Source of the DNA: Candidatus Eiseniibacteriota bacterium
GTDB lineage: Bacteria; Eisenbacteria; RBG-16-71-46
Length of the DNA stretch: 24,644 nt
Direction of reading: 5' to 3'
Assembly: GCA_023249815.1 (NCBI GenBank)
Contig: JAHFBX010000005.1
Location: 1-24,644 of the forward strand
The notes under the pieces were generated by a model. That model made no database searches, was not told where the DNA came from, and worked only from the letters and a program-made list of their open reading frames with translations. This document shows positions 1 to 6,334 of the stretch, one piece after another. Position numbers and translations under genes: made by a program. The stretch's first letter is position 1. Each line of letters opens with the position of its first letter.

Positions 1-691
1 CCAGGATGTCGCTCAAGCCGGCACGCGTGCCGCCGTAGTTCCACACCGCGGAGCGCCGATCCACGACGTCTGCCAGGTGGTCCATCTCTGTCGGCGCCAG
101 GGCGGCGCTCGTGGTGCCACAGGCCGAGGCCCACCAGCGCGCGGGCGCCGGGCAGTTCTGCAGCGGCTCGGGCGCGTTGCAGCTCACGAGACGCAATGTC
201 TGCGAGCAGGGCTCGCTCGACAGCCCGCTCGCGCGATCGGTCAGCGTGAGCGTGTACGTGCCGGGCTCGGAGAACGTGATGCAGGACGCGTCGGACACGA
301 ATCCACCGGGCCCGCTCCACGCGAACGTGAAGTCTCCGGAGGGAGCGCACCACGTCACGCTCCCGCCCGCGCAGACGCTATCCGGGCCGGCGATGCTGCA
401 CGACGGCGGTGCGGGCGGGTCTCCGACCGTGTGACTGCAAGGCTCGCTCCACAGGCCCGTCGCCGCGTCGAACACGCGGAGCGTGTAGGTGCCGGGCGTG
501 ATCGCGTCCACGCACATGGCGCTCGAGGTGAAGCCCCCGGGGCCGGTCCATCGCCAGTCGTCGCCGTAGTCCGAACACAACGTCGGCGTGCCGTTCAAGT
601 CCAGTACCGTGATGCTGCACTGACCAGACGCCTCCTGCGCCCAGCCCGTGACCACGAGCAGTGTCGTGATCGCGAACAGAGCCCGTCGCAT
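1..691 (-). CDS. Secreted protein with two cysteine-bearing Ig-like/PKD-like repeats (C-terminus cut by window edge)
   Basis: The reading frame is open from an ATG at 691 to the window edge (230 codons seen). GGAGGG lies 4-5 bases before the ATG. Residues 1-23 form a signal peptide (MRRALFAITTLLVVTGWAQ, cut near ASG|QC). Two homologous repeats follow, about residues 25-89 and 98-167. Each carries W-x-GPGGF, a Cys, then PGTYTL, a D-x-(A/S)-(T/S)-GL stretch and S-E-P-C-S. The beta-strand pattern is that of PKD/Ig-like extracellular domains, and the regularly spaced Cys pairs suggest disulfides. A further Cys-rich stretch (residues 171-191) leads into a segment that runs off the window. The function is unknown; a surface or secreted adhesive or structural protein is an inference. 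It is likely expressed alone, as about 430 bases separate it from the upstream gene. Confidence 0.8.
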   Translation of the reverse strand, partial: MRRALFAITTLLVVTGWAQEASGQCSITVLDLNGTPTLCSDYGDDWRWTGPGGFTSSAMCVDAITPGTYTLRVFDAATGLWSEPCSHTVGDPPAPPSCSIAGPDSVCAGGSVTWCAPSGDFTFAWSGPGGFVSDASCITFSEPGTYTLTLTDRASGLSSEPCSQTLRLVSCNAPEPLQNCPAPARWWASACGTTSAALAPTEMDHLADVVDRRSAVWNYGGTRAGLSDIL

Positions 692-1125
692 GCCGCCCTC
701 CACTGCCGGCCGGTGCACGAAGGAATCGCGACTGGCCGCTCTCTCCCGAAGCGGCGCGCGGCCGCTCCAACGCCCCCCGAATCGTGTATCGAGGCGCGTC
801 ATGCAGTGGAAGAATCACGCCAAGGGCCTTGCCTGCGCGCGCGCACCCACCGCGACCGTGCGGCGTGAATCGTGACTGCGCGACCTGCCCCATACACGGT
901 CCGAGCGCGAACCCCGTGCGATGAGTTCGCAACGTGCGGCGCGCGGGGTGGCCTCGTGCGCGCGGCCCCAGGCCCGGCGCGGTTCGCGCCACTTCCGCAC
1001 GCTCGGCGTGTTTCGCACACTTCCCTGACATGTGCGGTGCGGAACGGCACGCGCGCCAGCACGAGAACGCGGCGGCCGGCAACTTCGCCGACCGCCGCGC
1101 GGGCGGGGAACGATGGTTGGACTCG
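692..1125. other. 434-base stretch without a convincing gene
   Basis: This lies between two leftward genes. The open frames here have poor codon patterns and no family resemblance. It must hold the promoter of the secreted protein starting at 691 and the end of the sigma-factor operon that stops at 1126. The only clear structure is a small perfect hairpin at 976-990 (GGCGCG, loop GTT, CGCGCC), which lacks a T-run and is only a weak terminator candidate. No confident promoter was recognised. Confidence 0.5.
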
Positions 1126-1839
1126 CTACCGCTTGGGTGCTGCCTCGGAGTCGCCCATGTCGTGCCGCATGCGTGATGCGCCGGGCCCGTCCTTGAGTTG
1201 CTTGAGCTGCTCGGGCGTGAGCAGCGCCTTCGCCTGCAACTGGGTGTCGAACATCGACTTCAACCCCTCGGCGTGGAGCCGGGCCAGCTTCTCGATCTGC
1301 ATGTTCACCGACGCCGTGTTCGGCTTGTCCTCGCGCATCAGCTTATGCAGGTCCATGCGTGCGAGCTGCATGTCGGCGCGACGCTGCACCGCCTTTCGCG
1401 CCTGGGCCTCGTGCAGGTCCCGCAGCTTCTGCCGCTGCGCATCGGTGAGATTCAGGTGCGCCCACCGCGCCATCATCATGTGACCGCGATCGCCCATCGG
1501 GCCGCCCATCCCGTGGTGCATCATCATCCCGGCGTGGCCGCCCGGACCGCGCTCGATGATCCGGCGCACGATGCGACCGTCGCCGTCGTGCCCGGCACCT
1601 GCTTCGCCGTGCTCGCCTTCGTCGTCCCCGAACGCGAACATCTCGTCGTCCAAGCCCAGCGCGAACAGGTCTTCGTAAGCCAGGTCGTCCTCGATTCCCG
1701 GTTCGTCCCCGGGCGAGGGCGGCACGGGACGGGCAGCATCGGTGGCGGGTTTCGCGGGCGCCGCGTGATGCTGCGCCCACGCCGCGATCGGGATCATGAG
1801 CGCAGCCACGACCAGCAACCACTTCATCCGAACGTTCAT
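1126..1839 (-). CDS. Periplasmic Spy/CpxP-like (LTxxQ) protein, His/Met-rich
   Basis: 237 residues. Residues 1-22 are a signal peptide (MNVRMKWLLVVAALMIPIAA, cut near WAQ). An acidic region follows (about 45-88), then a His/Met-rich stretch at 101-128 (GHAGMMMHHGMGG...GHMMM), then a helical region carrying two LTxxQ motifs: LTDAQ at 131-135 and LTPEQ at 207-211. That is the signature of Spy/CpxP/heavy-metal-resistance periplasmic helical proteins, which act as chaperones or metal/stress sensors. The start ATG overlaps the preceding stop as ATGA and has AAGGAGA 9 bases upstream. It is the last gene of the sigma operon, so it is probably an effector or a feedback sensor of that system. The His/Met cluster suggests binding of Cu, Ni or a similar metal, which is inference. 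Confidence 0.8.
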   Translation of the reverse strand: MNVRMKWLLVVAALMIPIAAWAQHHAAPAKPATDAARPVPPSPGDEPGIEDDLAYEDLFALGLDDEMFAFGDDEGEHGEAGAGHDGDGRIVRRIIERGPGGHAGMMMHHGMGGPMGDRGHMMMARWAHLNLTDAQRQKLRDLHEAQARKAVQRRADMQLARMDLHKLMREDKPNTASVNMQIEKLARLHAEGLKSMFDTQLQAKALLTPEQLKQLKDGPGASRMRHDMGDSEAAPKR

Positions 1840-2279
1840 CGAGCGGTGTCTCCTTCTCTTCCGGGTTCCGCCCGGAGCGTGCGCGGGCGTGGCCCGCCAG
1901 GGAATCGTTCTCTCAGCATCATGGAACGCCAGTGCCGGAGCTGTTCCGGCGTGAGGTGACGCGCGATACGCACGTGCAGGCTGTCGCGCACTTTCGCGAA
2001 CTCGCCGCGCGTGCTGTCGATCTCGATGCGGATCGCTTCCGCCTGCTCCCGGGAGAGCCCGAGCACGCGCTGGAGCCTCGGCACCAGGAACCTCGCGGAC
2101 GGCACGCCGTGCTCCTCCGGTCCGCCGCGGTGCATCATGCGGGCCCGGCGCTCGTCGAAGTGGGATAGCCCGTCGTCGCGCAGGTGATAGCGCGTGAACA
2201 CGATGCCGCTCACGAATCCGAGCGAGGCGCCGAGGCAGAGCGCGGACACCAGAGCGAGGATCACCGCGGCACGGTTCAT
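1836..2279 (-). CDS. Membrane-anchored periplasmic helical protein (CnrX/heavy-metal-sensor-like)
   Basis: 147 residues. One N-terminal transmembrane segment (about 5-29, AAVILALVSALCLGASLGFV) anchors a charged helical domain with a His/Met-containing segment (HLRDDGLSHFDERRARMMHR), a mid helix (LGLSREQAEAIRIEI) and an LTPEQ motif near residue 113. The size, topology and LTPEQ motif match the small periplasmic metal-resistance/CpxP superfamily that includes the CnrX sensor, though I cannot show the CnrX metal ligands. Gene order (sigma, short membrane protein, this protein) also matches the partners of CnrYXH-type systems. It overlaps both neighbours by 4 bases (ATGA), so it is translationally coupled. 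A sensor role that controls the anti-sigma factor is inferred. Confidence 0.65.
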   Translation of the reverse strand: MNRAAVILALVSALCLGASLGFVSGIVFTRYHLRDDGLSHFDERRARMMHRGGPEEHGVPSARFLVPRLQRVLGLSREQAEAIRIEIDSTRGEFAKVRDSLHVRIARHLTPEQLRHWRSMMLRERFPGGPRPRTLRAEPGREGDTAR

Positions 2280-2635
2280 GGCTGCACGCCTTCGCTGTCC
2301 GCGGACGCCGAGCCGGTCGTGGCCGAGGATTCGAGCCCCAGGCCGAAGCTTCCGTCGTCTCCGAGCAGTGCCACGGTGAGCGCGCCCTCGTCGGCGTTTT
2401 CGCGGCTCGGCGTGGTGAGCAGCGCGTTACCCGCCACCGCGCTGACGACGAGCAGGGCGGCCGAGGCCGCCACGGCGATCGGTCGCGCGAGCCAGCGCAA
2501 CCATGCCGGCTCCGCCCGGCGCGCGGCGAGGCGGCCGCGCACTCGCGCCAGGGTCGCCGCGTCGGGCTCGGCGCGCAGCGTGGCCGCGAGCTCCATCCAG
2601 CGAGGCGCTCTCGGCTCGTGGTGATCGTGATTCAT
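2276..2635 (-). CDS. Probable membrane anti-sigma factor
   Basis: 119 residues. The cytoplasmic N-terminal half (MNHDHHEPRAPRW..., with amphipathic helices at about 13-40) is followed by one transmembrane segment (about 53-73) and a short acidic, Ser/Gly-rich periplasmic tail. There is no HxxxCxxC zinc motif, so it is not a ZAS-type anti-sigma factor. Position is the main argument: its ATG overlaps the sigma-factor stop as ATGA, and genes directly downstream of ECF sigma genes with a single membrane span are usually their anti-sigma factors. It would hold the sigma factor at the membrane until a periplasmic signal arrives. It could instead be an unrelated small membrane protein, as sequence identity to known families is not evident by eye. 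Confidence 0.6.
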   Translation of the reverse strand: MNHDHHEPRAPRWMELAATLRAEPDAATLARVRGRLAARRAEPAWLRWLARPIAVAASAALLVVSAVAGNALLTTPSRENADEGALTVALLGDDGSFGLGLESSATTGSASADSEGVQP

Positions 2636-3195
2636 GATTCAAACTCCTTGAGTTCGCCTCGCAGCGTCACCAGCGCTCGCGCGAGCCGTGACTTCACCGT
2701 TCCAAGCGGCACGCCGAGCGCGCCACACATGTCCTCGTACGTCATCTCCAACCGGTGTCGCATCACCACCGCTTCGCGCTGGTCCACCGGCAGCCGCGCG
2801 ATGGCCTGGTCCAACCGCTCCGCCATGCGGCGCTGGTCCAGCCGTTCATCCCATCCCGCGACCGGGTCGAAGCGCAATCCCGGATCGTCCACCGGCGCCG
2901 GCCCGTCGAGCGAGGCGGCCGTGAAGCGCCGGCGTCGAAGCCGATCGCGACACAGGTTCGCGGTGATGCGCAACACCCAGGTTCGCACGCCGCGATCCCC
3001 GCGGAATCCCGGCCCCGCCTCGTGCGCTCGCATGAGTGCTTCCTCCACCACGTCCTGGGCCTCCGCATGGTCGCGCAGCATGCTGTGCGCGAGCGTGGCC
3101 ATGGCCCCGCCGAAGCGCTCGAAGAGCTGCTCCAGTGCGGCCATGTCCCTGCGTCGGAGGGCGGCGATGAGGTCGCGCTCACCGGCGTCGGCCAG
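2632..3195 (-). CDS. ECF-family RNA polymerase sigma factor (CTG start proposed)
   Basis: 187 residues from the proposed start. Sigma region 2 spans about 8-90 (LIAALRRRDMAALEQLFERF, then DVVEEALMRAH and TWVLRITANLCRDRLRRRR) and sigma region 4 about 125-182 (ARLPVDQREAVVMRH, TYEDMCGALGVPLGTVKSRL, the helix-turn-helix). There is no ATG, GTG or TTG in frame at the right place: the first in-frame ATG (residue 18) would cut into region 2. A CTG at 3195 lies 7 bases after AAAGGAG (3209-3203), so CTG is the likely start. The open frame continues far upstream, antisense to the receptor gene, but that extension is not real. It heads a four-gene operon and probably activates its own promoter (GGAAC-N16-CGTC just upstream). 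Confidence 0.88.
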   Translation of the reverse strand: MADAGERDLIAALRRRDMAALEQLFERFGGAMATLAHSMLRDHAEAQDVVEEALMRAHEAGPGFRGDRGVRTWVLRITANLCRDRLRRRRFTAASLDGPAPVDDPGLRFDPVAGWDERLDQRRMAERLDQAIARLPVDQREAVVMRHRLEMTYEDMCGALGVPLGTVKSRLARALVTLRGELKEFES

Positions 3196-3202
3196 GGGAC
3201 GT

Positions 3203-3209
3203 CTCCTTT
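3203..3209 (-). promoter_or_regulatory. Ribosome binding site that decides the sigma-factor start
   Basis: AAAGGAG on the minus strand, followed by a 7-base spacer (A-C-G-T-C-C-C) and a CTG in the sigma-factor frame. The nearby ATG (at 3212) overlaps this site and opens a different frame that does not encode sigma motifs. Confidence 0.6.
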
Positions 3210-3219
3210 CATGGGGGTG

Positions 3220-3244
3220 GACGAACGAGCCCGCCCAGAGTTCC
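3220..3244 (-). promoter_or_regulatory. ECF-type promoter (GGAAC-N16-CGTC)
   Basis: On the minus strand GGAAC (3244-3240), a 16-base spacer and CGTC (3223-3220) match the general ECF promoter form (GGAAC at -35, CGTC or similar at -10). The predicted transcript start falls within about 10 bases of the AAAGGAG site of the sigma gene. Autoregulation by the sigma factor encoded downstream is the natural reading. The match was found by eye and is not tested. Confidence 0.6.
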
Positions 3245-3290
3245 CGGTGAGAATCTGACCTCGCGCAGCACACTCGCAGCGAACCGTTCC

Positions 3291-3319
3291 TTGACCCGCC
3301 CGTGAACCCCACCGAAACT
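3291..3319 (+). promoter_or_regulatory. Possible sigma-70-type promoter for the receptor gene
   Basis: TTGACC (3291-3296), a 17-base spacer and GAAACT (3314-3319), about 40 bases before the TTG start of the receptor. The -35 element is good and the -10 element matches 3 of 6 consensus positions. Confidence 0.3.
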
Positions 3320-3360
3320 GGCCGCGGCACCGGGCGACGCGATCGGGGAGGAACAAACGT

Positions 3361-5874
3361 TTGCAATCGCTCATGGCCGCGCTGCTGCTCGTCGCCGTCG
3401 CGGACTCGAGCGGCGCCCCGACCCTGCTCGACAGTACCCGTTCCGTGCTCCGCGACACGACGCGCGTCGTGCGGCGGTTCCCGGCCATCGAGGTGTCCGC
3501 AGGGCGCATCCACGACATGCGCTCGAGCGCCACGGTGCACGTGGTCACGTCCGAGGCGCTGCGCGACCTCCCGCTCACGAGCCTGACGCAGGCATTGGCT
3601 CTCCAACCCGGCGTCGTGGCGGTGGGCGAGGACATCCACGTGCGCGGCGGGCGCGCGGGCGAGACGCAGTGGACGGTGAACGGACTCGTCCTGAACGAGC
3701 CGCTGCGCGATCAGGCGCCCGAGCTCCCGCTGCTCGCCGTGCAACGCGCCGATCTGCTGGCGGGCGGGCTCGACGCGGAGTTCGCCGGTGCCCTGGCGGG
3801 CGTGTTCGACGTGCGCACGTGGAATCCCACTGCGACACCCGCGGGCGCTGTGCGCTGGCTCTCGACGGCGAGGCGCGGCACGGCGTTCGACTGGCTGGGG
3901 GCACGCGGCTCCGTGCCGCTGCCGATGAGCGGCCTCGGCCTGGTGGCCGCCGGCGAAGCCCGCCTCGACGATCAGTTCCTGCCGGCCCGCCCGTCCCGGG
4001 GCCGCTCCGAGCTGCTTGGCCGTCGCATCGGCTGGCGCAACGACAACCACGTGCTCGGCTGGGCCAAGCTGGCACCGGTGACGGACCCACAGACCGCGTC
4101 CCTCGAGATATTCGGCTCGCGCGCCGTGTCGCAGCCGTACGACCCGATGTTCTCGTGGGACGACAGCCTGCTCGTCTACGTCCTCCGCTACGACTGCCCC
4201 GGAGAGGTGTGTCCTCCCGTGCTCGACAGTGTGCGGCTCTTCTATCGCGCGGCCGACCACCAGCCCATGACCGAGACGCGGCGCTGGAACACGCTGGCGC
4301 AGGCCGCGCTCCTTGGCTCGCGTGTCCAGTTGCGTCTCGTGCTCGCCTGGCAGCACGGCAGCACGCTCACGTCGCCGGGACTGGAGCGCGATCCGCGGAA
4401 CCTGCTTCCGCCCGAGAAGCTCCGGTTCGGACATGACATGGATCCCGAGCGCGACCCGTTCTACGCCTATCAGGGGGACTGGCCCTACTTCAGACGCACG
4501 CGCTTCGACCGTCTTCAGGCCGCGCTCACCGGCGGCTACGTGCGCTCGACGAAGCAACGCTTCGGCTGGGGCGCGGGCCTTCAATGGGACGACGCCGAAC
4601 TGTTCGAGCTGGACGCCGTGGAACCGACGAGCGACCTGATCGACTCGCTGCGAACGTTCCATACGCGCGCCCCGGGCGGATGGGCGTACTTGCAGCATCG
4701 CGTCGAGCGCGAGGGCCTGGTGTGGAACGGCGGCTTTCGTCTACAGATGTTCGACGCGGGAGACGACGCGCGCGCGCCAGCGGGAGCGGGCGCCACCGGC
4801 GTGCTCCCGGACACGCGATCGAAGGGTGCGCGGTGGACGCTGTCGCCCCGCCTCGGGCTTGCGTTTCCGATCTCCCAGCGTGACGCGATGTCCGTGAGCT
4901 ACGCCCGCATCCACCAACCACCGGGGCGCGAGTATCTCTCTGACAGCCGGCTCCTCATCTACAGCCGCCGGCCGCTCGGCGATCCGAGGCTCGTGCCCAG
5001 CGAGCTCGTCACGTACCAGGCGGGCGTGAAGCACCTGTTCGACGAGCGCTGGGCCGCGCAGGTGTCGGTGTTCCACCGCGACCTCTATGGGCAGATCGGG
5101 ATCGTGAACGATCCCTATTTCGGCGGGACGTTCCGACCGCGCTACGCGAACGCCGAATACGGTCACGCGACCGGCTTCGAGCTGGCACTGCTCGCGGGGT
5201 CTCGGCGACCCGGCGCGTATGATTCGGGCGGGCCGGCGTACCGCCGGCTGCTGCGTGGCGAGTTCTCGCTGCGCTACACGTACATGAGCGCCTACGGCAC
5301 GCTCTCGGGTACCGACGGCTGGTACTACGGCTCGCCGTTCGGATTCCGGCCGCTGCCCCTGGGCGAACATCCGCTGGATTGGGCCCGCGAGCACATGCTG
5401 GGCTTTGACGCCGTGTGGCGTGAGCCTCATTCGTTCACGCTCGGTTGGGTCACGCAGGTGGCGTCGGGTCCGCATTGGACGCCGACAGTATCGGACCAGG
5501 GTGTGCCGGGCGGTCCGCTGGTCGCGCCCGACCTGGCGGCGATCAACTCGCGCCGGCTCCCGTGGAGCGAGCACACGGACGTCGTGCTGCGGTTCGAGCA
5601 TCCCGCGCTGCACGGTGCCAGGCTCCTGTTCGACGTGCGGAACGTTTTCAACACGCGCGGCGACGCGTTCGCGAGTGTGGCCGGGTTCCCGAATCCCGAG
5701 ATCAACACGCTGCGTGACGACTACGCCGGCTACCGTACCGAGACCGGTCGCGGCGGTGGCGCGTACTGGGACCCACGCTTGAACGGTGGCTCGGGCGGCT
5801 GGGTGCCGGTGAGCGATCCGCGACTGGCGCGGAACCCGCGCTCACTGCGATTGGGCATCGAAGCGGGGCTGTGA
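3361..5874 (+). CDS. TonB-dependent-receptor-like outer-membrane protein with plug domain
   Basis: 837 residues from a TTG at 3361; GGGGAGG at 3345-3351 sits 9 bases before it, whereas the ATG at 3373 is too far from the site. Residues 1-19 look like a signal peptide. A plug domain spans about 43-152 (IEVSAGRI, VHVVTSEALRDLPLTSLTQAL, PGVVAVGEDIHVRGGRAGET, VNGLVLNEPL). The remaining 680 residues alternate aromatic and polar positions as in a beta-barrel (for example QRFGWGAGLQWDDAELFEL, AAQVSVFHRDLYGQIGIV, LLFDVRNVFNTRGDAF). The last residue is Leu rather than the usual Phe. Such receptors import siderophores, cobalamin, metals or glycans across the outer membrane. The substrate cannot be read here, but the divergent ECF module makes a metal plausible. 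No N-terminal CarboxypepD_reg-like domain is seen. Confidence 0.82.
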   Translation: MQSLMAALLLVAVADSSGAPTLLDSTRSVLRDTTRVVRRFPAIEVSAGRIHDMRSSATVHVVTSEALRDLPLTSLTQALALQPGVVAVGEDIHVRGGRAGETQWTVNGLVLNEPLRDQAPELPLLAVQRADLLAGGLDAEFAGALAGVFDVRTWNPTATPAGAVRWLSTARRGTAFDWLGARGSVPLPMSGLGLVAAGEARLDDQFLPARPSRGRSELLGRRIGWRNDNHVLGWAKLAPVTDPQTASLEIFGSRAVSQPYDPMFSWDDSLLVYVLRYDCPGEVCPPVLDSVRLFYRAADHQPMTETRRWNTLAQAALLGSRVQLRLVLAWQHGSTLTSPGLERDPRNLLPPEKLRFGHDMDPERDPFYAYQGDWPYFRRTRFDRLQAALTGGYVRSTKQRFGWGAGLQWDDAELFELDAVEPTSDLIDSLRTFHTRAPGGWAYLQHRVEREGLVWNGGFRLQMFDAGDDARAPAGAGATGVLPDTRSKGARWTLSPRLGLAFPISQRDAMSVSYARIHQPPGREYLSDSRLLIYSRRPLGDPRLVPSELVTYQAGVKHLFDERWAAQVSVFHRDLYGQIGIVNDPYFGGTFRPRYANAEYGHATGFELALLAGSRRPGAYDSGGPAYRRLLRGEFSLRYTYMSAYGTLSGTDGWYYGSPFGFRPLPLGEHPLDWAREHMLGFDAVWREPHSFTLGWVTQVASGPHWTPTVSDQGVPGGPLVAPDLAAINSRRLPWSEHTDVVLRFEHPALHGARLLFDVRNVFNTRGDAFASVAGFPNPEINTLRDDYAGYRTETGRGGGAYWDPRLNGGSGGWVPVSDPRLARNPRSLRLGIEAGL

Positions 5875-5885
5875 CGCGCGCGACC

Positions 5886-5914
5886 TTGCCCCGGGCCGTT
5901 GGCGACCCTACAGT
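5886..5914 (+). promoter_or_regulatory. Probable promoter of the acpS-methylmalonyl-CoA operon
   Basis: TTGCCC (5886-5891), an exact 17-base spacer and TACAGT (5909-5914), about 40 bases before the acpS start, in the 79-base gap after the receptor gene. It has four of six consensus bases in each box. Confidence 0.45.
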
Positions 5915-5953
5915 CGTCCGCTTCGGCGCCTCACTCAAGCCTCCGGAGGACTC

Positions 5954-6334
5954 GTGGCCGTCCGCGGCATCGGCATCGACGTGTGCAAGGTCGAGCGCAT
6001 CTCCGAGTCCCTGAAGCGGTTCGGGGAACGGATGGAGCGGCGGCTGTTCACACCGGACGAACTGGCCTACTGCCGCGCGTTCAAGGATCCCCTGCCCCAC
6101 CTGGCGGCACGTTTCGCGGCCAAGGAGGCGGCGAGCAAGGCGCTCGGCACGGGCATCGCCGGCGGCATCGGCTGGACGCAGATCGAGGTGGTGCAGCCGG
6201 GCGGCCGCGTGCCCACGCTCAAGTTGACGGGCGCGGCCCTCGAACGATTCCGCGCCATGGGCGCGACGCGCGCTCACCTCACAATCTCGCACGACGGCGG
6301 CCTCGGCGTCGCCTGCGTCGTGATGGAGGACTGA
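5954..6334 (+). CDS. acpS: Holo-[acyl-carrier-protein] synthase
   Basis: 126 residues, the usual length. It transfers 4'-phosphopantetheine from CoA to the serine of acyl carrier protein, activating fatty-acid synthesis. The magnesium-binding residues are in place: Asp9 in GIGIDVCKVER and Glu58 in RFAAKEAASKALG, at the same positions as in the E. coli enzyme, and the C-terminal SHD motif (HLTISHDGGLGVA) is present. The start is GTG at 5954, preceded by GGAGGA. It heads the operon, and its stop overlaps the next start by one base (TGATG). Its presence with methylmalonyl-CoA genes is probably co-expression rather than a shared pathway. Confidence 0.95.
   Translation: MAVRGIGIDVCKVERISESLKRFGERMERRLFTPDELAYCRAFKDPLPHLAARFAAKEAASKALGTGIAGGIGWTQIEVVQPGGRVPTLKLTGAALERFRAMGATRAHLTISHDGGLGVACVVMED

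Noticed and set aside
976..990. GGCGCG-GTT-CGCGCC hairpin as terminator of the sigma operon
   Set aside because: It is 136 bases after the last stop and short, without a T-run; such hairpins arise easily at this GC content.
3196..4698. Long upstream extension of the sigma-factor open frame (688 codons in all)
   Set aside because: It runs antisense through the receptor gene, has no family motifs, and the ribosome site and ECF promoter lie at 3203-3244, inside it.
5899..6333. Upstream extension of the biotin-carboxylase open frame
   Set aside because: It overlaps acpS in another frame and lacks protein-family character; the ATG at 6334 has a ribosome site and the family N-terminus.
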